A stretch of 64,000 nucleotides of DNA, taken from positions 112,652 to 176,651 of the forward strand of contig MFXP01000004.1 of NCBI GenBank assembly GCA_001787535.1. The letters run 5' to 3'. Both the position numbers and the translations under genes were made by a program. The stretch is from Candidatus Peribacteria bacterium RIFCSPHIGHO2_01_FULL_51_35. Its GTDB lineage: Bacteria > Patescibacteriota > Gracilibacteria > Peribacterales > Peribacteraceae. The notes beneath the pieces were generated by a model. It did not search any database, was not told the origin of the DNA, and was given only the letters and a program-made list of their open reading frames with translations. Shown in pieces: positions 56,030 through 63,873 of the stretch (position 1 is its first letter; each line of letters starts with the position of its first letter).

Positions 56030-58453
56030 TTAAGCCCTCCGTTTCTTGACTCCGAACAGCTCCGGGCGAGAGGCAAATTGTTCCTTCGTTGCCACTTTGC
56101 GCAGCATCCAGCGTGTGACGGTGATGGCAGTGAACATGGAAAGGACGACGCCGAGGCCGAGCGTGATGGCAAAACCTCGCACGATTGAGGTGCCGACCAT
56201 GAAGAGAATGACGCAGGTGATCAATGTGGAAACGTTGCCATCGCGAATGGCGGGCCATGCGTGGATGAAGCTGGTTTCCACGGCGGTCTTCAAGAGTTTT
56301 CCTTTGCGCAGTTCCTCTTTCATACGCTCGAAGACGAGGACATTCGCATCCACGGCCATACCCATGCTCAGAATGATGCCCGCCATGCCCGCAAGCGTGA
56401 GGACGATGTAGTTGCTCGAAAAGAGAAAGAGCGGAAGCTTCAGAAGCACGAAGAAGAGGAACGCGTAGACCACCAATGCGAAGTTCGCGAGCAGTCCCAG
56501 CAGGCGATAGACAATCACCATATAGAGCATCAAGAGGATTGTTCCCAAGAGCGCGGCGAGGAGGGACGTCTGCAGCGCAGAGGCGCCCAGCGTCGCTTCC
56601 ACGGTGTACTGGCCGACCAGGTGAATGGGGGCGGGAATGGCGCCGGTGTTCAGGTCCTGCGCCAAGCGCTTGGCTTCATCAAAGTTCTGGCTGCCCGTGA
56701 TGACGGCCGTACCCCCGCTGATTTCTTGCTGCACCACGGGAGCGGACACCAGCTCGCCGCCGACGAAGATGGCAATGCGTTTCTGGATATTTTTCTTCGT
56801 GAGTTCCTGAAACAGCTTTCCGCCTTCATCGTCGAACATGATCTGCACGACGGGAATGTTCGTCACGGGGTCCAGCGTGACGGATGCCGTGCGGAAATGC
56901 TTGCCATCCAACTGCGTGTCCTTCCAGCCTGTCGGTTGGAGCGAGAAGAAGAGCGTGCGCAGTGCAACGGCTTCCTCCGTCGAGCGCACGTTGCCCGATT
57001 GCAGACGCGCAAGAATCGTCTGGGCGCGGTCGGCTGCGCCAACGCCCTTCACCATCAATTCATCGTAGCTCGCTCTGTCCGGAGCGATCACCTTTGCTTT
57101 GTCCACGCGAATCAAGTGGTAGCCGAACGCCGTTTCCACGGGGTCGCTGACGGCACCCTGTGGCAACGTGAATGCGGCGGCATCGAACGAGGGCACCATG
57201 GTGCCGCGTCCGAAGGCACCCAGGCGTCCCCCCTCTGCTTTGGAAGGACCGTCCGATTCCCTGGCGGCAAGCGCATGGAAATCCGCGCCGTTATTCAACT
57301 GCACTTTCAATGCTTGCGCGCGCGCCAATGCTTGCTCTTTGCTGCGCGTGAGATCCGCCGGAGCGCCGCTGGCTCCTTGGTATGCCACGAGAATATGGCT
57401 CGCTTCCACCTGCTCGCCGCCCGGTTCAAAGAGGCGCAGGAAAAGGACGCGTGCCGATCCATCCAAGAGTGAGAGGGTCTTCAGTTCCCCGGGCTGCATG
57501 CCGCGCAGCGTCGCGGCAATCGTCGAATCCACCTTTGCGTCCAGCGCGACTTTATTGTGCGTTGCATACGTAAGATCCGCTTCCGTCTTTTCCAAGTGCG
57601 TGAATGCTTTGGGAGCTTCATTGATCACGCGCCCCGTCTGGTATCGGGGCCCCAATGCTTGCACCAGGAAAATGCCCGGCACTTCTTTCATGGTGATATT
57701 TCCTTGATCATCTTGCACCGGCACCTGCACCGTCGCGTCTTTGCGCAGTACTTGGTTCATGGGTGCAGTCCAGACGGACTCCAGCCCCTTCGGCAGATCA
57801 TCGCGAAAGTACTGTTGGCGCGGCATGTAGGCCAATCCCAGGTCATCCCCCAGGTCTTGGCCAACGGCCTCCAGCGTGCGGCCGCTCTGTGTGATGCTCT
57901 TCATTGCAGCATCCGTTTTTTTTCGCACCGAGGCGGTGAATTCTTCCGTCGCCTCGACGAACTCTTCCTTGAATTCCAATTGGATGGTTTTCCCGACGAT
58001 TGCAATGCATTCCTGCGTGTCCACAACGCCGGGACATTCCACCAGCAGGTGTTTTTCGTTGCCGAAGTACGAAGGCGTTATGACAGCTTCGCTCACGCCG
58101 AGCGCGTTGATGCGCCGCTCCAACACGGTGCGAATGGCTTCGACCATGTTTGCGCGCTGCTCCTCAATATTGCTTTTTTCCAAGCGTCGTGCGGCAATGT
58201 CATCCGGCGATGCGCCGCGTCGTTCCATCGTCGCGATCTCTTCATCAATCTTCCGCAGCTGATCTTCCATCTCTTCCTCGGAAATGCGGAAATCGAGCTG
58301 CGTGCCGCCGATCAAATCCAAACCAAAATGCAGTTTCGCATTTTGAACGAAGCCCGGAGTCCATCCTTTCCACTGCTCCGGCAATGCCACGATGATGAGA
58401 ACGAGGACGAGTAATCCCGTGAGGAGCGGCCGGAAATACGGAGAATGTTTCAT
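56030..58453 (-). CDS. secD: SecD translocase subunit with inserted parvulin domain
   Basis: 807 residues; E. coli SecD has 615. One N-terminal helix (about 9-27), the P1 head with FGLDLIGGTQLDF and ERRINALGVSEAVITPSYFG, then an inserted PpiC/parvulin-type domain (about 349-453) that opens VEASHILVAYQG and ends FGYHLIRVDK with GGRLGAFGRGTMVPSF in the middle. The P1 base (DEGGKLFQELTKKNIQKRIAI) and five C-terminal helices with AGIILSMGMAVDANVLVFER follow. SecD pulls translocated chains outward with the proton gradient. The fusion would place a prolyl isomerase at the exit. No secF follows. Confidence 0.95.
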   Translation of the reverse strand: MKHSPYFRPLLTGLLVLVLIIVALPEQWKGWTPGFVQNAKLHFGLDLIGGTQLDFRISEEEMEDQLRKIDEEIATMERRGASPDDIAARRLEKSNIEEQRANMVEAIRTVLERRINALGVSEAVITPSYFGNEKHLLVECPGVVDTQECIAIVGKTIQLEFKEEFVEATEEFTASVRKKTDAAMKSITQSGRTLEAVGQDLGDDLGLAYMPRQQYFRDDLPKGLESVWTAPMNQVLRKDATVQVPVQDDQGNITMKEVPGIFLVQALGPRYQTGRVINEAPKAFTHLEKTEADLTYATHNKVALDAKVDSTIAATLRGMQPGELKTLSLLDGSARVLFLRLFEPGGEQVEASHILVAYQGASGAPADLTRSKEQALARAQALKVQLNNGADFHALAARESDGPSKAEGGRLGAFGRGTMVPSFDAAAFTLPQGAVSDPVETAFGYHLIRVDKAKVIAPDRASYDELMVKGVGAADRAQTILARLQSGNVRSTEEAVALRTLFFSLQPTGWKDTQLDGKHFRTASVTLDPVTNIPVVQIMFDDEGGKLFQELTKKNIQKRIAIFVGGELVSAPVVQQEISGGTAVITGSQNFDEAKRLAQDLNTGAIPAPIHLVGQYTVEATLGASALQTSLLAALLGTILLMLYMVIVYRLLGLLANFALVVYAFLFFVLLKLPLFLFSSNYIVLTLAGMAGIILSMGMAVDANVLVFERMKEELRKGKLLKTAVETSFIHAWPAIRDGNVSTLITCVILFMVGTSIVRGFAITLGLGVVLSMFTAITVTRWMLRKVATKEQFASRPELFGVKKRRA

Positions 58454-58486
58454 GGCGGCGAATCAGTATCTCAGCAGCAAGCTCTT

Positions 58487-59152
58487 TTAGGAAGGGTCTC
58501 GCGTGAAGGTGGCGTGCAGCCCCACATTGAGGTCATCCGCGAAGATCTGTGCAAGCAAGATGGAAGGAATGTCGGTGATGAGAATGGATTCTTTCACTTC
58601 TTCCGCTTCCACGAGGAGTTTGGAGACCAAATGATTGCGAACGAAGAGACCGATGTATTTCCCCTTGTTCTTGCGAAAGATGTCACCCATCAACCTCCGT
58701 CCGTCCTCCGAGAATTCCAAAAGCACACGTCCTTTCTCGGGATTTGCATCCGTTCCGGCCGTTACCCAAACCAAGTGTTCTTCCGTAATGCCGCTTTCCT
58801 GAAAAGAACCTTGTCCCTCTACATTGATGTCGCCTTTGCCCGCAGGCGCTTCTGTCATAATGCGCATGCTGAAGGGGGCCGTGAGTTCCTGGGTCAGCGC
58901 ATCGGCCACTGCGGCCTCCACGGCGACGCGAATATGAATTTCCCCTTTGGTGTTTTCGATGTCCACGGAACTCTCTTCACCCATGGCCTGGAGGCGGCGC
59001 TCAATGACGCGCTTGCTTGCGTTTAAGACTTCCGTGAGCCGAGCATCCTTTGCATCCGTGTCCAAACGATACGAAACGACATTCGTGCCGCAGGCGGAAA
59101 GTGCGAGCGTCGCAATAACCGAAAAAGCGATGGCGGAGGGAAGTATTTTCAT
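58487..59152 (-). CDS. Lipoprotein resembling the SecD P1 domain
   Basis: 221 residues from ATG 59152. Lipobox LSAC (Cys21). The mature part aligns with SecD P1: KRVIERRLQAMG matches ERRINALG, and IGLFVRNHLVSKLLVE followed by AQIFADDLNVG matches the SecD base VGGELVSAPVV and AQDLNTG. There are no membrane helices after the lipid anchor. It may be a detached P1 that assists SecD or binds exported chains. TACACT lies 7 bases before the ATG; secD follows after 33 bases. Confidence 0.65.
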   Translation of the reverse strand: MKILPSAIAFSVIATLALSACGTNVVSYRLDTDAKDARLTEVLNASKRVIERRLQAMGEESSVDIENTKGEIHIRVAVEAAVADALTQELTAPFSMRIMTEAPAGKGDINVEGQGSFQESGITEEHLVWVTAGTDANPEKGRVLLEFSEDGRRLMGDIFRKNKGKYIGLFVRNHLVSKLLVEAEEVKESILITDIPSILLAQIFADDLNVGLHATFTRDPS

Positions 59153-59199
59153 CCAGGGCAGTGTAGGGGAGGGGCATGGAAAAAACAATCCCTCAGGAA

Positions 59200-60159
59200 T
59201 CAGCTGCGTGTCAATGCGGTGCCCGTGCGGAGCATCTTTCCGATGAGGTCGATATTCTTGAGCATGCATCCTTCATCCACGATGCAGTTTCGAAGCGTGC
59301 AGTTTTCAATGACGCAGTTTTTGAATATCATGCAATCGGTGAGTTCGCTTTTTTCGATCCGACTTCCTTCATCCACTGTGATGCTGCCATCGAATGAACA
59401 GTCCTTGATGGATGCTTGCGGATGCACCATCGCTTTTCCGGAAACAATGAGTCGATGCGCATCCAAGTATGCCGGGAATGATCCGATGTCGAGCCACGGT
59501 TCCATGAACGTGAAGCAATCCACGCCGATGCCTTGCCGCAGGAACTCTTCGAAGATTCCTCCCACATTATCTGGATGCTTTTTGGCAAAATCCAGGATGA
59601 TGGAAAGAGTGCTAGCAGGAAGTATGGAGCAACCGGTGCTCACGAGTGACGTCTTGGGTTGCGCAGGCTTTTCCTCAAAAGCCACGATCGTCTTCGGATT
59701 ATTCGCATCAACGATCACTGTGCCAAAGGCAGAAGCCTTGGAACGATCTTTGATGTCGTATGCTGCGAGCAGGGGAGTTCCTTCTTTATATGATTGTAAA
59801 AAGGCATCCATGGAGAATCCCAAATAGTTATCACCGGTCAGAAGTAGAATGTCTTCGTTCGTATGATCGTTTGCAATCCACTGCGCTGTGGCACCCAGTG
59901 CTCCCAACTTGTGATCATCGTGCGTGGAATCTTCGATGATGATCTCCAGATTCTTGCGATGCATCGATTGCTTCCATTCTTCAAAGCTCTCGCGAAAGAC
60001 TGCATTCGTACTCACCGTCACGGGCATGTCGTGCGGGATCTTTTCTACGAGGTGCGTGAGGATGGGTTTGCCTGCCAAGGGCAGCAGAGGCTTCGCTCGC
60101 TTCTCCGTCAAAGGCCACAGGCGTGTGGCGAAGCCGCCGGCAAGGATGAATGCATGCAT
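59200..60159 (-). CDS. Sugar nucleotidyltransferase with left-handed helix
   Basis: 319 residues. The nucleotidyltransferase domain opens FILAGGFATRLWPLTEKRAKPLLPLAGKP (motif split here at WPLTE) with TGDNYLG holding the metal Asp; EKPAQPKT is the lysine loop. The C-terminal third (about 240-319) has the hexapeptide pattern of a left-handed beta-helix. It should make an NDP-sugar, such as GDP-mannose or dTDP-glucose; the base cannot be read from motifs by eye. TATACT lies 6 bases before the ATG. Confidence 0.85.
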   Translation of the reverse strand: MHAFILAGGFATRLWPLTEKRAKPLLPLAGKPILTHLVEKIPHDMPVTVSTNAVFRESFEEWKQSMHRKNLEIIIEDSTHDDHKLGALGATAQWIANDHTNEDILLLTGDNYLGFSMDAFLQSYKEGTPLLAAYDIKDRSKASAFGTVIVDANNPKTIVAFEEKPAQPKTSLVSTGCSILPASTLSIILDFAKKHPDNVGGIFEEFLRQGIGVDCFTFMEPWLDIGSFPAYLDAHRLIVSGKAMVHPQASIKDCSFDGSITVDEGSRIEKSELTDCMIFKNCVIENCTLRNCIVDEGCMLKNIDLIGKMLRTGTALTRS

Positions 60160-60187
60160 GACAAGAGTATAGCGTGGCTAATAGCTA

Positions 60188-60216
60188 TTGAAATTGCATG
60201 TAGCTGTGCGTATTCT
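60188..60216 (+). promoter_or_regulatory. Promoter of the 86-aa RHH-like gene
   Basis: TTGAAA (60188-60193), 17 bases, TATTCT (60211-60216), 6 bases, GTG 60223. Confidence 0.65.
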
Positions 60217-60222
60217 CATTCC

Positions 60223-60483
60223 GTGTCCGGCGCTGAATCAAATACGGCAATCGGATTCCCCGAGGAGGGGGCGGATGATCAACTTCCACGCAGGCTTTCT
60301 GTTCTTATTCCGCTTGAGTTAGATCGTTCTCTTGTAGCAGCTGCGAAGCGGGATGGATTAACGCAGGCAGAATTTGTAACCAAGGCTCTTCAAGAGGGAG
60401 TCGCGAGAGAGCAAGAAATAATCAAAAGTCTTGAGATAGAAGACTTGGGAATGGGTATCCAAAGAATTTCCACTCGTCCTTAG
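60223..60483 (+). CDS. Small RHH-like protein
   Basis: 86 residues from GTG 60223. The middle PRRLSVLIPLELDRSLVAAAKRDGLTQAEFVTKALQEG, about residues 25-62, has the strand-helix-helix pattern of a ribbon-helix-helix DNA-binding fold. It may be a small repressor or the antidote part of a toxin pair, but no toxin gene is beside it. The start is fixed by the promoter at leaderless distance. Confidence 0.6.
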   Translation: MSGAESNTAIGFPEEGADDQLPRRLSVLIPLELDRSLVAAAKRDGLTQAEFVTKALQEGVAREQEIIKSLEIEDLGMGIQRISTRP

Positions 60484-60501
60484 AACTTGTAGAGGGATAG
60501 T

Positions 60502-61305
60502 TCATCGAAAGAACCATGACCAACGGTTTCGTTTTGGCGCGACGATCATAACAGGCAAGCCTTCCAGGGATTCCACGCGTTCATCACGTTCCACAATGCC
60601 GAGGACGGAAGGCAACACGATGTAATGAATGCCGCGCTGCCTGCATGCGGAGAGAAGATTGAGCGACTGTTCCAGCTCGCCGGCTTGGATCAAGTGTGTA
60701 ATGTTGAACCGTGCGAGCGTCTCTTCCAATTTATTCAATTTCCCGAGCACAGGCACTCCTGCGATCTCTTTTTCCTTTACACCGTATCCATCCAAAATCG
60801 CCACGGGCTTCAAGGGATTACGGTTGCGATTGAGTGCCTGAATCAATTGTTTGGATTCACGCGTTACGCCCACGATCAAGGTTGGGAAGACAGGAGGATT
60901 CACGCGTAGCACGATGCGCTCAATGTATTCAAAGATGATATGCCACAGCCAGATGCTCGCGGCAGAGATCACGAACGCATGTACGAGCAGCAACCGACTG
61001 AAGAATTGATTGAAAGTGAAGTAGTAGGTCAGTGTGAAGAGAGCGACTCCTACCAGAGCGGCGTATCCGATGTATGCGCCATTGCGCAATGTCTTCTGAT
61101 TTCTTGTGAGATGGAACGTGCGGGTTGTCGCGAGAACCAGTAACCATAACGGTGCCGCGATGGCGGCTGCGGTCATGTGCTGATCAAAAGGGAAATTGGA
61201 TGAGAAGAGCAGCCCCACGCGCAGGAAATACGCGGCGGCGTACGCGCCGACGAAGAGCAAAAGATCCGTGACGAGCCAGAGGAGCAAAAGGATCCGATAG
61301 CGCAT
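60502..61305 (-). CDS. PHPT-like membrane protein lacking the transferase domain
   Basis: 267 residues. Four membrane helices (about 5-115) and a CoA-/NAD-binding Rossmann-like domain (about 140-255, LIVGVTRESKQLIQALNR, with LIQAGELEQSLNLLSACRQRG) match the N-terminal two thirds of polyisoprenyl-phosphate hexose-1-phosphate transferases. The catalytic Bac_transf domain that should follow is absent: the gene stops after VMIVAPKRNRWSWFFR. It could be a regulatory stand-alone form or a truncation. TAAACT lies 9 bases before the ATG. Confidence 0.75.
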   Translation of the reverse strand: MRYRILLLLWLVTDLLLFVGAYAAAYFLRVGLLFSSNFPFDQHMTAAAIAAPLWLLVLATTRTFHLTRNQKTLRNGAYIGYAALVGVALFTLTYYFTFNQFFSRLLLVHAFVISAASIWLWHIIFEYIERIVLRVNPPVFPTLIVGVTRESKQLIQALNRNRNPLKPVAILDGYGVKEKEIAGVPVLGKLNKLEETLARFNITHLIQAGELEQSLNLLSACRQRGIHYIVLPSVLGIVERDERVESLEGLPVMIVAPKRNRWSWFFR

Positions 61306-61331
61306 GTGAGAGACAGTTTAGCAGATGCAAT

Positions 61332-61454
61332 AATGACCAAATCCCAATGACCAATGACCAAAATGATCTTGGTCATTGGTCATTGCGCCTTACTAGCTGA
61401 AAGCCCTTCTATCACTCGAAGTTTAAGATCAGCAGGCAGAGTCATTGGTCATTT
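61332..61454. repeat. TGACCAAT inverted repeats, copy 2
   Basis: AATGACCAA and CCAATGACCAATGACCAAAA (61332-61362) face TTGGTCATTGGTCATT (61369-61384) and GTCATTGGTCATTT (61441-61454), the same words as at 6988-7060. The right end overlaps the stop codon of the next leftward gene. Confidence 0.75.
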
Positions 61455-62334
61455 ACTGCTTGGCGTGCCACTCGTAGGGCAATTTTGTCGCATCCCAGGG
61501 GACAGACTTGCCATCCCAATTGGAAAGTCCCGTCGCCACGGTCTTCTGCTTTGTGAAGAGGTGCGTTTCCATCCACTGCAGCTTCTTTGCGAGCGTGGCG
61601 TTCTTGGTCGCGCGGGCGCGGAAGGCGTCTTCTTGGAGGACGTAGTACGTGACGGTCTCCGCAAAATCCTCGAACGCATCCCAGGAGGCGTATCCCGTGA
61701 CGAAGTGGTTCGAGTGCGCGTCGGCACGTTGGATCTTGTCCGTCAGCCAGGAGATTTGGTAGAAACTCACGCTCGGGTCATCCTTATAAATCACGTCTTT
61801 GCCATCACGAAAGTTGCTGATGCCGGCGTCCATGTGTCCTTCCAAGCAACCGAGGTCGATGACATGGCCGAAGAATTCATGAATGAGCAGTGCGCGAAAT
61901 TCGGCATCGGAGACGTTGCCGGACACGATGACGCTGGTCTTGCCCGCAAGGCCGCGCTGCTTGGGATTGTCGTAGCGGACGTAGAAACTTTGGAGTTGTC
62001 CTCTACATGCAGCAGGCACCATGCGGAAAATTTCATCGGCGATGATCTTATGTTCTTCGCGAATATCCGGCTGGTCCACCACAGGCAAGAGTGCGCGCGG
62101 GCGGGGAGAGGGTGGGACGGGGGCAGCCGTTCGGGCGATTTTGCGGGGTGTTCTGCCCGCCGCCGTGTGGCCGAGGGGCGATCCTTCACTGCTTACGGAT
62201 GCTTGAAATGCCGCAGGTTCTCTTGCGAAGAGCATCCGCTCTGGTACGCTATGGGTACCGATGAGAGAGATGCCCAGGAGAGCCACAGGAACGATTTGCC
62301 GAGGCTGTAATCTTTTGCTTAAAAAGCAGTACAT
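61453..62334 (-). CDS. Secreted zinc-metallopeptidase-like protein
   Basis: 293 residues. An N-terminal signal or anchor (about 12-30) is followed by a Pro/Arg-rich linker (about 60-90). The catalytic pattern is LIHEFFGHVIDLG (HExxH near residue 150) with a candidate third ligand Glu in FEDFAETVTYYV about 75 residues later, as in gluzincin-type enzymes. It would act outside the membrane. The family is not recognised. AATACT lies 7 bases before the ATG; it diverges from the next gene across 33 bases. Confidence 0.7.
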   Translation of the reverse strand: MYCFLSKRLQPRQIVPVALLGISLIGTHSVPERMLFAREPAAFQASVSSEGSPLGHTAAGRTPRKIARTAAPVPPSPRPRALLPVVDQPDIREEHKIIADEIFRMVPAACRGQLQSFYVRYDNPKQRGLAGKTSVIVSGNVSDAEFRALLIHEFFGHVIDLGCLEGHMDAGISNFRDGKDVIYKDDPSVSFYQISWLTDKIQRADAHSNHFVTGYASWDAFEDFAETVTYYVLQEDAFRARATKNATLAKKLQWMETHLFTKQKTVATGLSNWDGKSVPWDATKLPYEWHAKQ

Positions 62335-62367
62335 AAAAGGAAGTATTTATACTATATTTACTATTAA

Positions 62368-63816
62368 ATGTCAATACCTATCGTAGACCCCCCCGGGAAG
62401 GCCTATACGGTTACCATAGAGAAATTGACGCACGGTGGCGCAGGACTTGCCCATATCGATGGAATCCCTGTGTTTGTGCCCGATAGCATTCCCGGACAAC
62501 AGGTGGAGATCGTCATTACCAAGAATAAGGAGAGCTACCGGGAAGCCAAAGTGACGAAAGTGCTCCGAAAGGCGAAAGACGAGATCATGCCTCGGTGCTC
62601 GCACTTTCATGATTGCGGCGGATGTGTGTGGCAGAACCTGCCGTACGACAAGCAAATCAATTATAAGGAAGACATCGTACGTGAAACGCTGGAGCACCTT
62701 ACCCCCGTGGAGGAAGACGTCCGCAAGTCTCTCCCGGGTCGCGTCTTAAAAATCATCCCCAGTCCGCAGCTCTACCACTACCGCAATAAACTCGAAATGA
62801 GCTTCGGCTACCAGGCCATGCGGACGGAAGATGTGAACGGACGGCGCATCTACTTCGATGAAAATCCGACCATCGGGTTCCACCAACCCGGTCAATGGTC
62901 GACGGTGCTGCCCATTACCGAGTGTCATCTCTATGACGAACAAATAGGCGTGCTCCTTGCAGCCGTGCGTCGTTTCATGGAAGAAACGAGACTCCCCGTG
63001 TTCAACCCCAAAACACAAAAAGGATTGCTTCGCACGTTACTGCTGCGTCGCGGCATCCAAACGGGGGAACAGATGATCTGTTTCATCGTCCATGCGCGCA
63101 AAAAAGAACTCGAACCGCTCTTTCAACACTTCATGCGGCACTTCGGTGGTCGTTCGCACCTCGCATCCCTCCTCATCGTCGAGCACTTGGGAGTCAACGA
63201 CAAGCCGGAGAATCCGAAAATACACACGCTCATCGGCAAACCGACCATTTCCGAACGTCTCTTCGATCTCCAGTTCGAGATCTCGCCGTTCTCTTTTTTC
63301 CAAACGAACACGCTCGGTGCGGAAAAACTCTACCGCGCCATTGCCGATGCAGCGGATCTGTCGCTCCGCGACACCGTGCTGGATGCCTACTGCGGCATGG
63401 GCACCATCGGCCAGTACTTGGCGCGCTTCTGCCAGCGTGTCGTCGGTATAGAGAGCCATCCTTCCGCCATAGAAGATGCACTGAAGAGTGCAGGCAAAAA
63501 TAAGATCAGCAATATCAGCTTCTACAAAGGGCGCACGGAACAAATTTTGAAAGACCAGCTCAAGGCTGGCAGCAAGTACCAGTTCGATGTCATCGTGTTG
63601 GATCCTCCGCGCGCAGGGTTGCATCCGAAAGCATTGGAAGCAGTCATAGAGCATGCACCCAAGAAGATTGTGTATGTATCCTGCAATACAGCAACGCTCG
63701 CACGCGATTTGGGAGGATTCTTAAAGAACGGCTATGAACTTCGCACGGTGCAGCCGGTGGATTTGTTTCCACATACGGCGCACATCGAATCGGTTTCTCT
63801 TCTACAAAAGAAATAG
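62368..63816 (+). CDS. rlmD: RlmD/RumA-type rRNA (uracil-5-)-methyltransferase
   Basis: 482 residues. A TRAM domain (about 5-70) is followed by a [4Fe-4S] motif CSHFHDCGGCVWQ, a central domain and a Rossmann methyltransferase with LDAYCGMGTIGQYLA, LDPPRAGLHPKALE and VYVSCNTATLARDL, whose Cys attacks C6 of uracil. The cluster and length favour RlmD over TrmA, but the exact target (U1939 or U747 of 23S rRNA) cannot be set by eye. TATATT lies 9 bases before the ATG. Shares a divergent promoter region. Confidence 0.92.
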   Translation: MSIPIVDPPGKAYTVTIEKLTHGGAGLAHIDGIPVFVPDSIPGQQVEIVITKNKESYREAKVTKVLRKAKDEIMPRCSHFHDCGGCVWQNLPYDKQINYKEDIVRETLEHLTPVEEDVRKSLPGRVLKIIPSPQLYHYRNKLEMSFGYQAMRTEDVNGRRIYFDENPTIGFHQPGQWSTVLPITECHLYDEQIGVLLAAVRRFMEETRLPVFNPKTQKGLLRTLLLRRGIQTGEQMICFIVHARKKELEPLFQHFMRHFGGRSHLASLLIVEHLGVNDKPENPKIHTLIGKPTISERLFDLQFEISPFSFFQTNTLGAEKLYRAIADAADLSLRDTVLDAYCGMGTIGQYLARFCQRVVGIESHPSAIEDALKSAGKNKISNISFYKGRTEQILKDQLKAGSKYQFDVIVLDPPRAGLHPKALEAVIEHAPKKIVYVSCNTATLARDLGGFLKNGYELRTVQPVDLFPHTAHIESVSLLQKK

Positions 63817-63824
63817 ATTGTCCG

Positions 63825-63858
63825 TTTGTAGAGCCGCGACATGTCGCGGCTCTACAAA
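63825..63858. repeat. GTAG-ended palindrome before rlmH
   Basis: A 34-base perfect palindrome with arm TTTGTAGAGCCGCGACA, 15 bases before the rlmH start and just after the rlmD stop. Confidence 0.88.
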
Positions 63859-63873
63859 CCAAATCGAAAGTTC

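Noticed and set aside
56261-57472. A 403-codon plus-strand frame opposite secD.
   Set aside because: Composition is dominated by His, Arg and Gln from antisense reading of secD; no promoter or motif supports it.
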